Part shown: positions 34,155-43,600 of the stretch, piece after piece
How the letters are laid out: every line of letters starts with the position of its first letter
Position numbering within the stretch: the stretch's first letter is position 1
Assembly: GCF_000948975.2 (NCBI RefSeq)
Contig: NZ_CP059736.1
Coordinates: forward strand, 806,001 to 870,000
DNA: 64,000 bases
Source: Thalassomonas actiniarum
GTDB lineage: Bacteria > Pseudomonadota > Gammaproteobacteria > Enterobacterales > Alteromonadaceae
Reading direction: 5' to 3'
The notes under the pieces: generated by a model
Databases searched by the model: none
What the model was told of the DNA's origin: nothing
What the model saw: only the letters and a program-made list of their open reading frames with translations
Made by a program: the position numbers and the translations under genes

Positions 34155-35636
34155 TTACTTCTCCGGTTCTAACTTGGCGACTAAGGACTTTTTGTCGACC
34201 TTGGAATTGGCGGTCAGCTGCATTTGCTGAATAAAGCGCACTTCTCGCGGGCGATAGTCGGGATCGGTATTGGCCTTGAGCCAGGTTTTAAATGCGTTCT
34301 GATCTTCTTTACTGTTGTCGTGTAATTGCACACACAAGCAGGCAATTTCATCACCGAACTTGTCTTCCGACTGAATGATGGCCGCCAGGTGTACCAGGTG
34401 GCATTTCTCTATCAGCGCTTCGCTTTCGGTGGGGTAGATACAGAAACCGGCTTGTTTGATCAGCTCCTTGGTGCGACCCTTGAAGTAGAAATAACCGTCT
34501 TCGTCCTGGCAGAAGAGATCGCCGGTGGCAAGCCAGTTATCGTCACGGTAATTACCCGGGATCAAATTGGCCCCGGCATTGGCCTGGCCGTAATAGCCCT
34601 GCATCACAGTAGCGCCGCGGACAAATAATTCGCCGACTTCGCCGGTGGCGACTTCCTGGTAATGGGGACCGGTTTCACACTGGACATTGTTAAATAATTT
34701 GGCTTCCAGGCCCGGGATGGCGATGCCGACCGAGCCCCGTTTTTTATGGGTTTTATCCGGCGGCAGGTACAGGGCGCGTTTACACTCGGTTAAACCGTAC
34801 ATGGCATAAACGTCCAGCTGCGGCACCAGGCTGATCAGGTCATCAATCACGGTTTCACCCAGGTGGCCGCCGGTATTGGTTAATTTACGCAGCTGCGGCA
34901 ACTGGCGTTTTAATGCCCGGATAATTTTCGCCAGGGAAATGGCCATCGCAGGCACGACCGGCAGCAGGGTAATTTGCTGTTCGTCGAGGGCCTTGAGCAC
35001 CTTGATCGGGTGGAAATTTTCTTCAAACAAGGTGAACTGGCAATCAAACGCCAGGCTGAACAGCAACTGGTAAAGGCCGTAATCAAAAGAGAGCGGAGAA
35101 AGGCCGAGAATATGTTCGTCGCCGTCAATTTTCAGGTAAGTGGCAATAGAATTCATGGCGGTGATGACATTGCTGTGGCTGAGCATGATGCCCTTGGGCT
35201 TGCCGGTACTGCCGGACGTATAAATCAGCAGGGCCAGGTCGGTGCCGCATACCTGGCGGGCACTTTTTTCCCGAAACAGCACCTGCGGCTGCGGCGACGG
35301 CTCAAGTTCGGTGATGGTTTGATCTTTGATCATGGCATGGGCATGGCAGTCGTCGGCAATTTTTGCAATCGCATCTGCTTCCATATCATGTTTTACCGGT
35401 ACCACAACCGCACCTTTGTGCCACAGCCATAACAGCGTAGAGACAGTTTCTGGTGTTGGTGTGGTCACGACAATAATTTTATCACCAAAGGTAAACTGGA
35501 GGTTTTGCTCCAGGTGATTTTGATGCTCGGTCATCGACTCAAAGGTTAAGGTCTGCCCTGACGGATAAAAGTTAATCTGTCCGCGCCAGTTTTTTTGTTG
35601 TAATTTTACCTGGATATCGCTAAGAGAAAATAACAT
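34155..35636 (-). CDS. AMP-forming acyl/aminoacyl ligase (adenylation enzyme)
   Basis: 493 residues from the ATG at 35636 with AAGGAAAG upstream; an in-frame start 10 codons earlier has no such site. Motifs: the P-loop YTSGSTGKPKG (139-149), GLSPLSFDYGLYQLL, NTGGHLG, MYGLTECKRALYLP, WLATGDLF and KGRTKELIKQAG, and a C-terminal lysine in NSKVDKKSL. The SFDYGLYQ segment is like the exosortase-A-associated ligase family. It activates a carboxylate as an adenylate and loads it on the carrier protein, the first step of the pathway. First gene of the minus-strand operon. Confidence 0.92.
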   Translation of the reverse strand: MLFSLSDIQVKLQQKNWRGQINFYPSGQTLTFESMTEHQNHLEQNLQFTFGDKIIVVTTPTPETVSTLLWLWHKGAVVVPVKHDMEADAIAKIADDCHAHAMIKDQTITELEPSPQPQVLFREKSARQVCGTDLALLIYTSGSTGKPKGIMLSHSNVITAMNSIATYLKIDGDEHILGLSPLSFDYGLYQLLFSLAFDCQFTLFEENFHPIKVLKALDEQQITLLPVVPAMAISLAKIIRALKRQLPQLRKLTNTGGHLGETVIDDLISLVPQLDVYAMYGLTECKRALYLPPDKTHKKRGSVGIAIPGLEAKLFNNVQCETGPHYQEVATGEVGELFVRGATVMQGYYGQANAGANLIPGNYRDDNWLATGDLFCQDEDGYFYFKGRTKELIKQAGFCIYPTESEALIEKCHLVHLAAIIQSEDKFGDEIACLCVQLHDNSKEDQNAFKTWLKANTDPDYRPREVRFIQQMQLTANSKVDKKSLVAKLEPEK

Positions 35637-36157
35637 GATCTTATCTTTCCTTGAATGAAACTTCATGACAAACGCCGGTAAAATTTCAACGCCGACGACC
35701 TTGTCATACCACTTGGACCGACCACTCTATTGGAGACAAATCAAGAAAACAAGCATTTCACTGTACTTTTTTTAACAAATCAGTGTTGTTTTTGATCATA
35801 AAGAGACGGTTTATTAACAAAAAACTGCCCTTAGTAAGGAAAAATTTACATTTGGTAACATAAGAATACAAATTGATTACAAGTTAGAAAAAGCAGAATT
35901 TTCGCTATTTTCGCCGAATATTTGAATTTTGGCGGTGAAAGAGACTCAGAGGAAAATCCTTGTCAATTGTTAATAAAATGTATCAATTGAAAAAAGTACA
36001 AAATTTATCGAAAGACAGAGGTAATAAAACGATTGCCAATGAAGGTTTAGCCTTCTTTACTGCTGATAGCTGCTTGCCTTTTGTTCTTTATTTGTACGGT
36101 TTGCTTTCCCGGTTGCACTTTTACACAACCGGGAGTTGTATTTGCAGATAAGATTCA
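35637..36157. other. Intergenic region upstream of the biosynthetic operon
   Basis: About 500 bases separate the ligase start from the end of the SGNH hydrolase gene, both on the minus strand. The sequence is AT-rich (35740-36000), fitting the promoter of the long operon. I could not pick a -35/-10 pair with confidence. A 63-codon plus-strand frame at 35960-36151 has no family signal and I do not call it. Confidence 0.5.
36107..36134. terminator. Hairpin after the SGNH hydrolase gene, possible terminator
   Basis: A perfect 9-bp inverted repeat, tcccggttg (36107-36115) and caaccggga (36126-36134), has a 10-base loop. On the minus strand it lies just after the SGNH gene stop, but no T-run follows, so it may be a weak or Rho-assisted terminator. 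Confidence 0.5.
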
Positions 36158-37003
36158 TCAACCGATAAGGGTCGTCAATTGCCTGATAATCACTTTAGCT
36201 GCCAGTTGATGACCATCGATGGACCAGTGCAGACCATCTTCATCAAGCAAAGGACTGTCCTGTAAATCACCGAAGTGCGGACGCAAGTCAATCACGTTTT
36301 CTGCCTGCTGTTTAATAACATCTGCTACCCGGGCGATATGATCGTTACACCAGCTGGCCATTAAAGGTTTAAGAAACTCGTGCTCTGCGACCCGGGCAGG
36401 ATCAACCCCTACCGGGGTGAGCCAAACCCAGGGGGCCTTGGTATGCTCCCGGCCAAAGTCGATTACGCTGGCGAGGTTGCGGCCAACTTCATCAATACTG
36501 GTGCAGGGCTTATAACGGCTGCCTCCCTGAATACGGGCATCATTGGTGCCGCTAAAGCATAAATACAGATCCGCTTTCATTTGCGCGGCGGGGATCACCG
36601 AGCCCAGCAATTGGGTGGTGGTGTCGCCTGATACGGCAAGGTTGGTAAAACGGATATTATCGTCGGGCCTGATAATAGCAAAGGAGCGCGCTATGATGGC
36701 AAGCCAGGACTGGCTGTCGTCGGTTAAACTGTCGCCGATCACCACCACCCTGGCTTTTGTCTTGCCCTTGGGGATAAGGGGCATAGATTTTATCGCTTCA
36801 ACATAGTCGCTGTCCTGACAGAGTACTTCGGCAACCTCGTTAACCCGGTTAACAAAGGTTTCTTTAATGCTGTTATAAAACTGCTCGCGCAGACCAAAAA
36901 GCGCGGCATGGGCGGCACTGGAAAATCCACCGCGCAGAAACGAATATTTCTTTTCCGGGTGAAAAAATTGCACTTGTCGTTGTAATTGTTCCTTGATGCT
37001 CAT
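36158..37003 (-). CDS. SGNH/GDSL-family hydrolase
   Basis: 281 residues. Block I VVVIGDSLTDDS gives nucleophile Ser92, block II is in LAVSGDTT, block III is FSGTNDA and block V is DEDGLHWSIDGHQLAAKV with the Asp-His pair. All four conserved positions of the SGNH esterase/lipase fold are visible. An N-terminal extension of about 80 residues is helical, with no signal peptide, so a cytoplasmic enzyme is likely. Substrate unknown. It stands alone between the biosynthetic operon and the LytTR system. Confidence 0.88.
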   Translation of the reverse strand: MSIKEQLQRQVQFFHPEKKYSFLRGGFSSAAHAALFGLREQFYNSIKETFVNRVNEVAEVLCQDSDYVEAIKSMPLIPKGKTKARVVVIGDSLTDDSQSWLAIIARSFAIIRPDDNIRFTNLAVSGDTTTQLLGSVIPAAQMKADLYLCFSGTNDARIQGGSRYKPCTSIDEVGRNLASVIDFGREHTKAPWVWLTPVGVDPARVAEHEFLKPLMASWCNDHIARVADVIKQQAENVIDLRPHFGDLQDSPLLDEDGLHWSIDGHQLAAKVIIRQLTTLIG

Positions 37004-37119
37004 CTTGTCCGTCCTGTTAATAAATCGCCGACAGCTTAGCCAGTTTTTTTGACGTTGCCAAGTTCTGCGGCAAATAACGGTTTATCTGCATTTTACGGTA
37101 AAGAAAACGCAAGCGGTCA

Positions 37120-37827
37120 TTAATCCAGCACCAGGTTTGCCTTATATTGCTTGCCAATAGCAACCATTTTCCCGTCGGTTAATTTTAAGCTGTCACCTTC
37201 GACATAGTCGATCATTTGATAATTGACTATGGCGGATTTATGCACCCGGACAAATTGCGATGCCGGTAAACTCTGTTCAAAGCTGGTTAAGGTTTTCGGG
37301 GTCAGGAGCGCCTGCTGGTTACGCCAGACTTTTACATAGTTGCCATAGGCTTCAAAACAGCTGATCTCCGCCAGGTTTATGTGCACTTGCTTGCGGTCAA
37401 CTTTAATAAAAATGTTTTGATTGTCGGCCAGGTCATTAACTTCAGGTGCTTTAATTTGTCTTTGTGGCGCTTGCTGAATGTGCTGTTTTACCTTATCAAT
37501 TGCCTGTTTAAAGCGGTCAAAGCGAAAGGGTTTAAGCAGGTAATCGGTCACATCCATATTAAAACCTTCAAGGGCATATTCCTGGTAGGCCGAGGTGATC
37601 ACTACCTGAGGTTTTTCCGGCAACAGGCTCAAGAAATCAAATCCGGTCAAGACCGGCATTTCTATGTCCAGCATAATCAAATCAACGGGGTTTTCTTTGA
37701 CAAAAGCCAATGCTTGGCTGCCCGAATAACACTGGCCGACCAGCTGCAACCCCTGACATTCATTAATGTAGGTGATCACTACTTCGTGGGCCAGAGGTTC
37801 ATCGTCGACGATCAAAATACGTAACAT
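37120..37827 (-). CDS. LytTR-type response regulator
   Basis: 235 residues: a receiver domain (1-120) with the acidic pair DDE at 8-10, phospho-acceptor D54 in IMLDIEMP and a conserved lysine in LLKPFRF, then a LytTR DNA-binding domain (about 140-235) with FIKVDRKQVHINLAEISCFEAYGNYVKV and FVRVHKSAIVNYQMI. It is co-transcribed directly after the sensor kinase gene with no gap. LytTR proteins bind paired direct repeats about 21 bp apart. A matching pair is found at 39599-39627 in the divergent promoter region. Confidence 0.95.
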   Translation of the reverse strand: MLRILIVDDEPLAHEVVITYINECQGLQLVGQCYSGSQALAFVKENPVDLIMLDIEMPVLTGFDFLSLLPEKPQVVITSAYQEYALEGFNMDVTDYLLKPFRFDRFKQAIDKVKQHIQQAPQRQIKAPEVNDLADNQNIFIKVDRKQVHINLAEISCFEAYGNYVKVWRNQQALLTPKTLTSFEQSLPASQFVRVHKSAIVNYQMIDYVEGDSLKLTDGKMVAIGKQYKANLVLD

Positions 37828-39477
37828 TTAACTTTTCTCCGTTACCTGGCGGCTCATCACCGGCTTGCCCGGCGCGCCGCCGGCATCATAAACTTTTGCT
37901 TCAAGCACCAGGCTCAGTTCAACCGAGTAGGTTTTGCCTGTTTCTTGTGCCTGTGTCGAAACGGCTAACTGATGGGCCTCAGGGTACATCAGGGCTAAGC
38001 GACGTTGTACATTTTTAAGTCCAATGCCCTGAAAATCATTTTCTCCCTGCGCCATGCCCGGTCTGTGATCATGACTTTGACTGCTTTGAGGTATAGTGTT
38101 CTGACAGCTAAATACCAGGCGCCGTGTTTGCACTGTCAATGACACCTGCAACCGGGACTTTTCTGCGCTGGGTTCTATGCCATGTTTAAAGGCATTTTCC
38201 AGAAACATGACCAGCAATAAGGGGCTGATCATTAAAGCTCCGGTTTCAGCTTCATCGGGCAAGTGAATTTCGAAATGACATTTATTTTCCACCCTGAGTT
38301 TTTGCAGGGCCAGGTAGTCATGCAAGTAAGCGATTTCTTCTGATAATGATACCCGATCACAACTTCCTTTATAGACCACAAACCTGAGCAGGTTTGCCAG
38401 CTGTAAAATGGCATCCGGCGCCCGTGGCGATTTAGACAGACACAGGGCGTAGAGGTTATTTAAGGTATTAAATAAAAAATGCGGATTGATTTGCTGTTGC
38501 AGCCATTTTAATTCCGTTTGCAGTTTTTCCTGTTGCAGCTCTGCCAGTTTGCGGTGATCTTTTTGCAACTGGAAGGCCATGATCACCGGCAGGCTGATGC
38601 CGACCACTAAGGTGGCGATATAGATGTTCCAAAAATCAAAAGGATTTTGATTGCCGCTGGCATTTAGCGGATGGACAACATCATTCATCGGCAGCCATAA
38701 GGCGATTTGCGCCAGTAGGGGATAACACACTAACAGCAGCAGACCGGTAAGGGTGAGATAGGCATAAACACCGTATTGGCTGAGTATGCGTTTGACCAGG
38801 AGATGATGGTTAACCAGGTAAATGACATATAAGCAGGTATATAAAATCACGGTTTGCAGCCAGTAGCTGAGTAATGCAAGCGGATAGGACACTATGCGTT
38901 TCACATCCAGCACCAGCGGAATGGGCTGATTATTTAAGGGATCATGATGGGAGGCCAGCAACAGGGCCCAGGCAAGGCTTAAAGCTAAGATAATTATCAA
39001 CAAGACATTATCCAGGCTGGCCTTAAACTTGATCCCCTTTACCCTTTTTTGTGCCAGGGCGTAATTGATCAGGGCCGCCAGCTCTATCATCAGCAGCATC
39101 AGCCAGGTCTGGTAAGTGCTGAGCAACTGATAGCCAAAGCCGGTAAAAGCACCGGCAGCAAGTATCACACTCACCGGCAGCAAGACAAAGCCTGCCAGCC
39201 ACCAGGCCAGCTTTTTAATGCCGCTGTTATTCACGCTGAAAAATTTGCAAAGAAAAACCGGGCTCAGCTCTATGGCCAGGCGCAGCAAGGCCGAAAAATA
39301 CTCACCCCAGCTCGTTAACTGCAGCTCTTGCATATGAAGAAGCGCGGTAGCAAAGAGCGCAATCGCCAGCGGCAGCAGGGAGTTGGCCACTATCGCATCA
39401 AGCTGTTTGTCGGATAAAAACCTGCCGGAGCTTATTCTGGCAGACATTTTCATGAACAGGGAAGTAAGCACATTCAC
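37828..39477 (-). CDS. LytS/YpdA-like sensor histidine kinase
   Basis: 549 residues with about eight membrane helices in the first 310 residues, then the His_kinase domain QQINPHFLFNTLNNL with phospho-acceptor H333 and a C-terminal ATPase domain with N-box MFLENAFKHGIE and GIGLKNVQRRL. It has no obvious extracellular sensor, so the membrane part probably senses the stimulus. Partner of the response regulator encoded next. Transcribed divergently from the ABC/peptidase operon, the usual layout for a system that controls its neighbour. Confidence 0.93.
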   Translation of the reverse strand: MNVLTSLFMKMSARISSGRFLSDKQLDAIVANSLLPLAIALFATALLHMQELQLTSWGEYFSALLRLAIELSPVFLCKFFSVNNSGIKKLAWWLAGFVLLPVSVILAAGAFTGFGYQLLSTYQTWLMLLMIELAALINYALAQKRVKGIKFKASLDNVLLIIILALSLAWALLLASHHDPLNNQPIPLVLDVKRIVSYPLALLSYWLQTVILYTCLYVIYLVNHHLLVKRILSQYGVYAYLTLTGLLLLVCYPLLAQIALWLPMNDVVHPLNASGNQNPFDFWNIYIATLVVGISLPVIMAFQLQKDHRKLAELQQEKLQTELKWLQQQINPHFLFNTLNNLYALCLSKSPRAPDAILQLANLLRFVVYKGSCDRVSLSEEIAYLHDYLALQKLRVENKCHFEIHLPDEAETGALMISPLLLVMFLENAFKHGIEPSAEKSRLQVSLTVQTRRLVFSCQNTIPQSSQSHDHRPGMAQGENDFQGIGLKNVQRRLALMYPEAHQLAVSTQAQETGKTYSVELSLVLEAKVYDAGGAPGKPVMSRQVTEKS

Positions 39478-39533
39478 AACAACAAAAATTCTTTAGGAAA
39501 ATAAGGGGTGAATTTACCGCAATGAAAGCAAAA

Positions 39534-39550
39534 GTCATCAGAAAAATGAC
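39534..39550. promoter_or_regulatory. Inverted repeat gtcat-N7-atgac in divergent promoter region
   Basis: gtcat at 39534-39538 and atgac at 39546-39550 form a short dyad about 57 bases upstream of the sensor-kinase start. It shares the gtcat core with the direct repeats at 39599-39627, so the regulator could bind both. Confidence 0.4.
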
Positions 39551-39598
39551 AAACATGCCTTTTTTCATGATGAAAGTTCCACGGGGCTTTTTTATCCG

Positions 39599-39627
39599 TT
39601 GGTCATGAAAATCACGGACTTGGTCAT
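39599..39627. promoter_or_regulatory. Candidate LytTR operator: paired direct repeat
   Basis: ttggtcat occurs at 39599-39606 and 39620-39627, exactly 21 bp apart, two helical turns on the same face. This is the geometry LytTR regulators use. It lies about 70 bases upstream of the ABC ATPase start and between the divergent genes. No binding data are implied. Confidence 0.55.
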
Positions 39628-39695
39628 TGAGCATTATTTTTTCCGCACGCAAGTTGTTCAAATGCCGCTATCAACATTTTTAAAAGAGCGGCGTT

Positions 39696-40628
39696 ATGTT
39701 AGAAGTTCGAAATTTGGCAAAATGTTACAGCAATGGTGTCCAGGCATTAAAGGGCATAGATTTAAAGATATCGACAGGCATGTTTGGTTTATTGGGGCCA
39801 AACGGTGCCGGCAAGTCGTCGTTAATGCGGACCCTGGCCACCTTGCAACCAGCGGATAAAGGGGAGATTTATTTTTCCGGTAACAATATTTTGCAACAGC
39901 CGCAGTTATTACGTCCCGTGCTCGGTTATTTGCCGCAGGACTTTGGTGTTTATCCCGGGATGTCGGCATTTGCCCTGCTTGAACATTTTGCCCTGCTAAA
40001 AAGGTTAAGCGATAAAAAATCACGCCGCCGCCAGATAGAAACTTTGCTGGAGTTAACCAATTTAACCCGGGTCAGAGATAAAGCCGTCAGTGGTTTTTCC
40101 GGCGGCATGAGGCAAAGGTTTGGTATTGCACAAGCCTTACTCGGCTCGCCGAAGTTATTGATCCTTGACGAACCCACCGCCGGACTCGACCCCGAAGAGC
40201 GCAACCGCTTCCATAACCTGCTGAGCGATCTCAGTGAAAATACCGTAGTGATCTTATCCACCCATATTGTTGAAGATATCAATAACCTTTGTCCCGATAT
40301 GGCGATTCTGGCGCAGGGGCAAATCATTGCCCGCGGCGCCCCGGGTGAACTTAGCGCCAAACTCAACGGCCAGTTATGGCATAGCCTGATAGAAAAAAAG
40401 CAGCTCAAGGCCTGCCAAACGCAACATCGGGTGATCAGCCACCGTTTAGTGGCCGGTCAGGTGGAAGTCAGGGTGCTGGCAGAGACTTGCCCGCAAGCCG
40501 GTTTTAATCCGGTCCAGGGCGAGCTTGAAGATGCCTATTTCACCCTGCTGGCACAACATGGACAACAAACTCCCGGGCAAGCGCAAAGCCAAGATTTAGC
40601 AACATTTACCCCGATGGAGGCAAAATAA
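39696..40628 (+). CDS. ABC transporter ATP-binding protein
   Basis: 310 residues with Walker A GPNGAGKSS, Q-loop YLPQDFGVYP, signature FSGGMRQR, Walker B LLILDEPTAGLD and the H-loop STHIVED. A C-terminal extension of about 90 residues follows. It belongs to the ABC-2/drug-efflux type that pairs with multi-helix permeases. Stop and start overlap with the next gene (TAATG at 40626-40630), so it should power the permease-peptidase fusion. Confidence 0.93.
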   Translation: MLEVRNLAKCYSNGVQALKGIDLKISTGMFGLLGPNGAGKSSLMRTLATLQPADKGEIYFSGNNILQQPQLLRPVLGYLPQDFGVYPGMSAFALLEHFALLKRLSDKKSRRRQIETLLELTNLTRVRDKAVSGFSGGMRQRFGIAQALLGSPKLLILDEPTAGLDPEERNRFHNLLSDLSENTVVILSTHIVEDINNLCPDMAILAQGQIIARGAPGELSAKLNGQLWHSLIEKKQLKACQTQHRVISHRLVAGQVEVRVLAETCPQAGFNPVQGELEDAYFTLLAQHGQQTPGQAQSQDLATFTPMEAK

Positions 40629-43600
40629 TGTCTGGCTATTCTACAAAGTCCCTGCCGACAGGCATGTTGCCTTTACTGATCCTGAATGAATGCCGCTATC
40701 AACTGCATCACTGGTTTTTCCCTCTGGTGTGTGTGCTGGCGGCTTTGTTTGGCTGTTTTATTATCCAGAACCTGTCAGCCGAGAAAGGGGTTTTGCTAAG
40801 CGGCCCTTATTATTTAACCAAGACCTTGCTGACCGTAGCTTTTGTGATCCCTTTTCTTCAGGCTTTTTTTATTACCCGGGCCAGCACCCGCGATGCCCAG
40901 TACCGTACACAAGAGCTGGTGTTTACCTCAGGTGTCGGTAAAGCAGATCTGCTGCTGTCCCGCTACTTGGCAGTGGTGATTGCCTCAATCTTGATCTATT
41001 GCAGCTTTTTAGCCGGTATTATCGGTGAATTATATGTAAACCAGGAGCCGGAGATTTCCTTAATACAACTGGTGGCAAACCTGGCTTTCTCCAGTCTGGT
41101 TTTTATGTTGCCGGCTATGCTGCTGTCAAGTTTAGTATTATTTGCCGCTGGTCTTTTTAGCGGCTCTTCATTGCTGGTTTACCTGGTAGCGGCCATGATG
41201 TTTTTTATTTATGCCCTGCTAAAGTCGGTAACAGGCTCTCCGGTGATGGCCAATCCTTTTATTCTAAACGAGACGCTGAAATGGCTGTTTGACTTGCTGG
41301 ATCCCGTGGCCGGCGCCAATTTTTTTGAACAGGTAAAATTTTGGTCGGCGGCAGAGCGAAATCATCAGAAAATCTCCTTCACACAAGCTTTAACCCTTAA
41401 CCGTGTCCTGGTAACTTGTGGCGTAGTAACCCTGATGCTTATTATCTTTTATCGCTATCAGCTGAGGTTAAGCCCGGGAGGGAAAGCCCGTTTATGGCGC
41501 TCTTTTTTCACCGGGAAAAAAGAGCAAGCAGCCGTAGGGGATAAAACGCCGCTTAGCTATACCCGTATTCCCCCCAGCGATACGAGACAAGCCTGGGCTG
41601 CGACTTGCTGGGCCTTGTGTCGCCGGGAATATATGACCACCCTGGCCAGCAAACCTTTTTTGCTGATCACCCTGATGTGGTCGGTGCTGCTGGCCGGTGA
41701 AGTGCTCTCGGGTTTTAGCTATTTGGAAAGTTTACATGTAACTCCTTTGCCGACGACTTCCGTGGCCATTAACCGCTTTATCTCCGACATCTTGCCAAAT
41801 TTTACCGCGCTGTTCCTGGTGCTCTTTAGCGCAGAAATGGCATGGCGCGATAACAGGCTGAATATTTCAGCCCTGCTCCAGGTCATGCCGATCAGCAATG
41901 GCCAGCGCTTTTTGGCAAAATGGCTGGCGTTAACCTTTATCCCGTTAACCTTTATTTCGCTGGCGATATTGATCTCCATGCTGGTGGAAATAAGCTATGG
42001 CTCAACCCCGGATATACCGCTGTATTTGTCGTTATTTTATTACCTCGGCTTGCCATTTTTATGTCTCGCCACCTTATGTCTTTTTGTGCACTCGCTCTGC
42101 GCCAATAAACTCACTGCCATGTTGATCACCTTAGCAATAGTGGTCTTGTCGCAGTCGTCCCTGGGATACTATATCGGCATAGAGCACGGCCTGTTTAAAT
42201 TTGCCAATACCGTGAAATTACAACATTCCGAACTGATAGGTTTTAGCGCCATTGCCGATGCCTTTAACGGCTACATCAGAGTATGGTTAAGTTTATCCCT
42301 GGTGATGGCCATTTTGAGTTTTGCCCTGACAACACGCATCAGCGGGCAGGGGCTAAGGCAACAAGCAGGAGTTGGCGGTATCTCCCGGCAGATATCGGCA
42401 TTAAAACAAACCCTGGGCAAACCGGGGTTGGCTTTATTGCTGCTGGCAAGCCTGTCCACTGTGATAAATGCCGGTTACGTTTATTATCAAAGCAATATTG
42501 TCGGCCATTATGTCTCCAGTGAAGCGCGCAGCAAATGGCGTGCAGGCTATGAAAAGGCCTATGCCCGCTATCAGGGCTTGCCTGTGCCGAAAGTCATTGC
42601 CACCTCGACCGAGCTCGCCCTGTACCCGGAGCAAAGGCGCTTTACCTTATCCGCCCACTATCAACTGCAAAACCAGACCCGGGAAGTGATTTCGCACCTA
42701 TTGATCAGTACCCACAAGGATGTCAGCTACCGCAATCTGGTACTGGCAAATGCAACACTGACAAATCATGACCCCCAATATGGCCAATACCTTTATACCT
42801 TAGAGACACCGCTACAGCCGGGAGATAAGCTCAGCTTTTCTTTTGATGCCGAGCGCAGCCACAACGGTTATAACGGCGTGCTTATCGACAGTTTCTTTAC
42901 CCCGGATTTTATCTATTTCCGCGATTTGCGTTATATGCCCTTTTTTGGCTTTACTGAGCACTACACCCTTAAAGGTGATGACGAGCGGGCAGAGTACGGT
43001 CTTACTCCCTTACCCCGGGAGCCTCAGCTTGAAGAGGCGATAACCGCAAACCAAGGGGACTTTTCGGATGATTATTTCTGGGCCAGGGTCGAGACGAAAA
43101 TATCCACCTCGGCGCAACATATTGCCGTGGCGCCGGGTGAGTTGTTGTCCCAATCCAGTAAAAATAACCGTAACTATTTCCACTACCAAACCCAAGCGCC
43201 GATCCGTAAAGTCTCGGTGATTATTTCCGCCAAACTGGACAAGTCTTCACGCCAGGTAGAGGGGACTTCGCTGGAGGTCTATCACAGCCCGGCGCATCAG
43301 GAGATTGCCCAGGAGCACCTTGATGCCATGGCCGCCACCTTAAGTTACGGCAACCGGCATTTTACCCGCTACCGGGCAAAGCAGTTACGCCTTTTTGAAG
43401 TCCCCAATAGTTTAGGTTACTCGGGTTATGCCATGCCGCAAATGATGCTGTTAGATGAAAACCTGGGGTTTTCGGTTAACCGCAATAATGCCGATGCCTT
43501 TGACCATTTATACCGGCGCACGGCACACGAAACCGCCCATCAGTGGTGGGGACACGGCCTGGACAGCGCCCTGGAAGAAGGTAATTTAATGCTGGTGGAA

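Noticed and set aside
33014-35636. Pyrrole pathway of the PltF/PigI-PltE/PigA type (proline to pyrrolyl carrier protein)
   Set aside because: Ligase, carrier protein, dehydrogenase and halogenase would fit, but the PLP decarboxylase does not, the ligase looks more like the XrtA-associated family, and the dehydrogenase lacks standard motifs. Left open.
35960-36151. 63-codon plus-strand open frame in the promoter region of the biosynthetic operon
   Set aside because: No ribosome site, odd composition, contains the hairpin arms at its end, no family signal.
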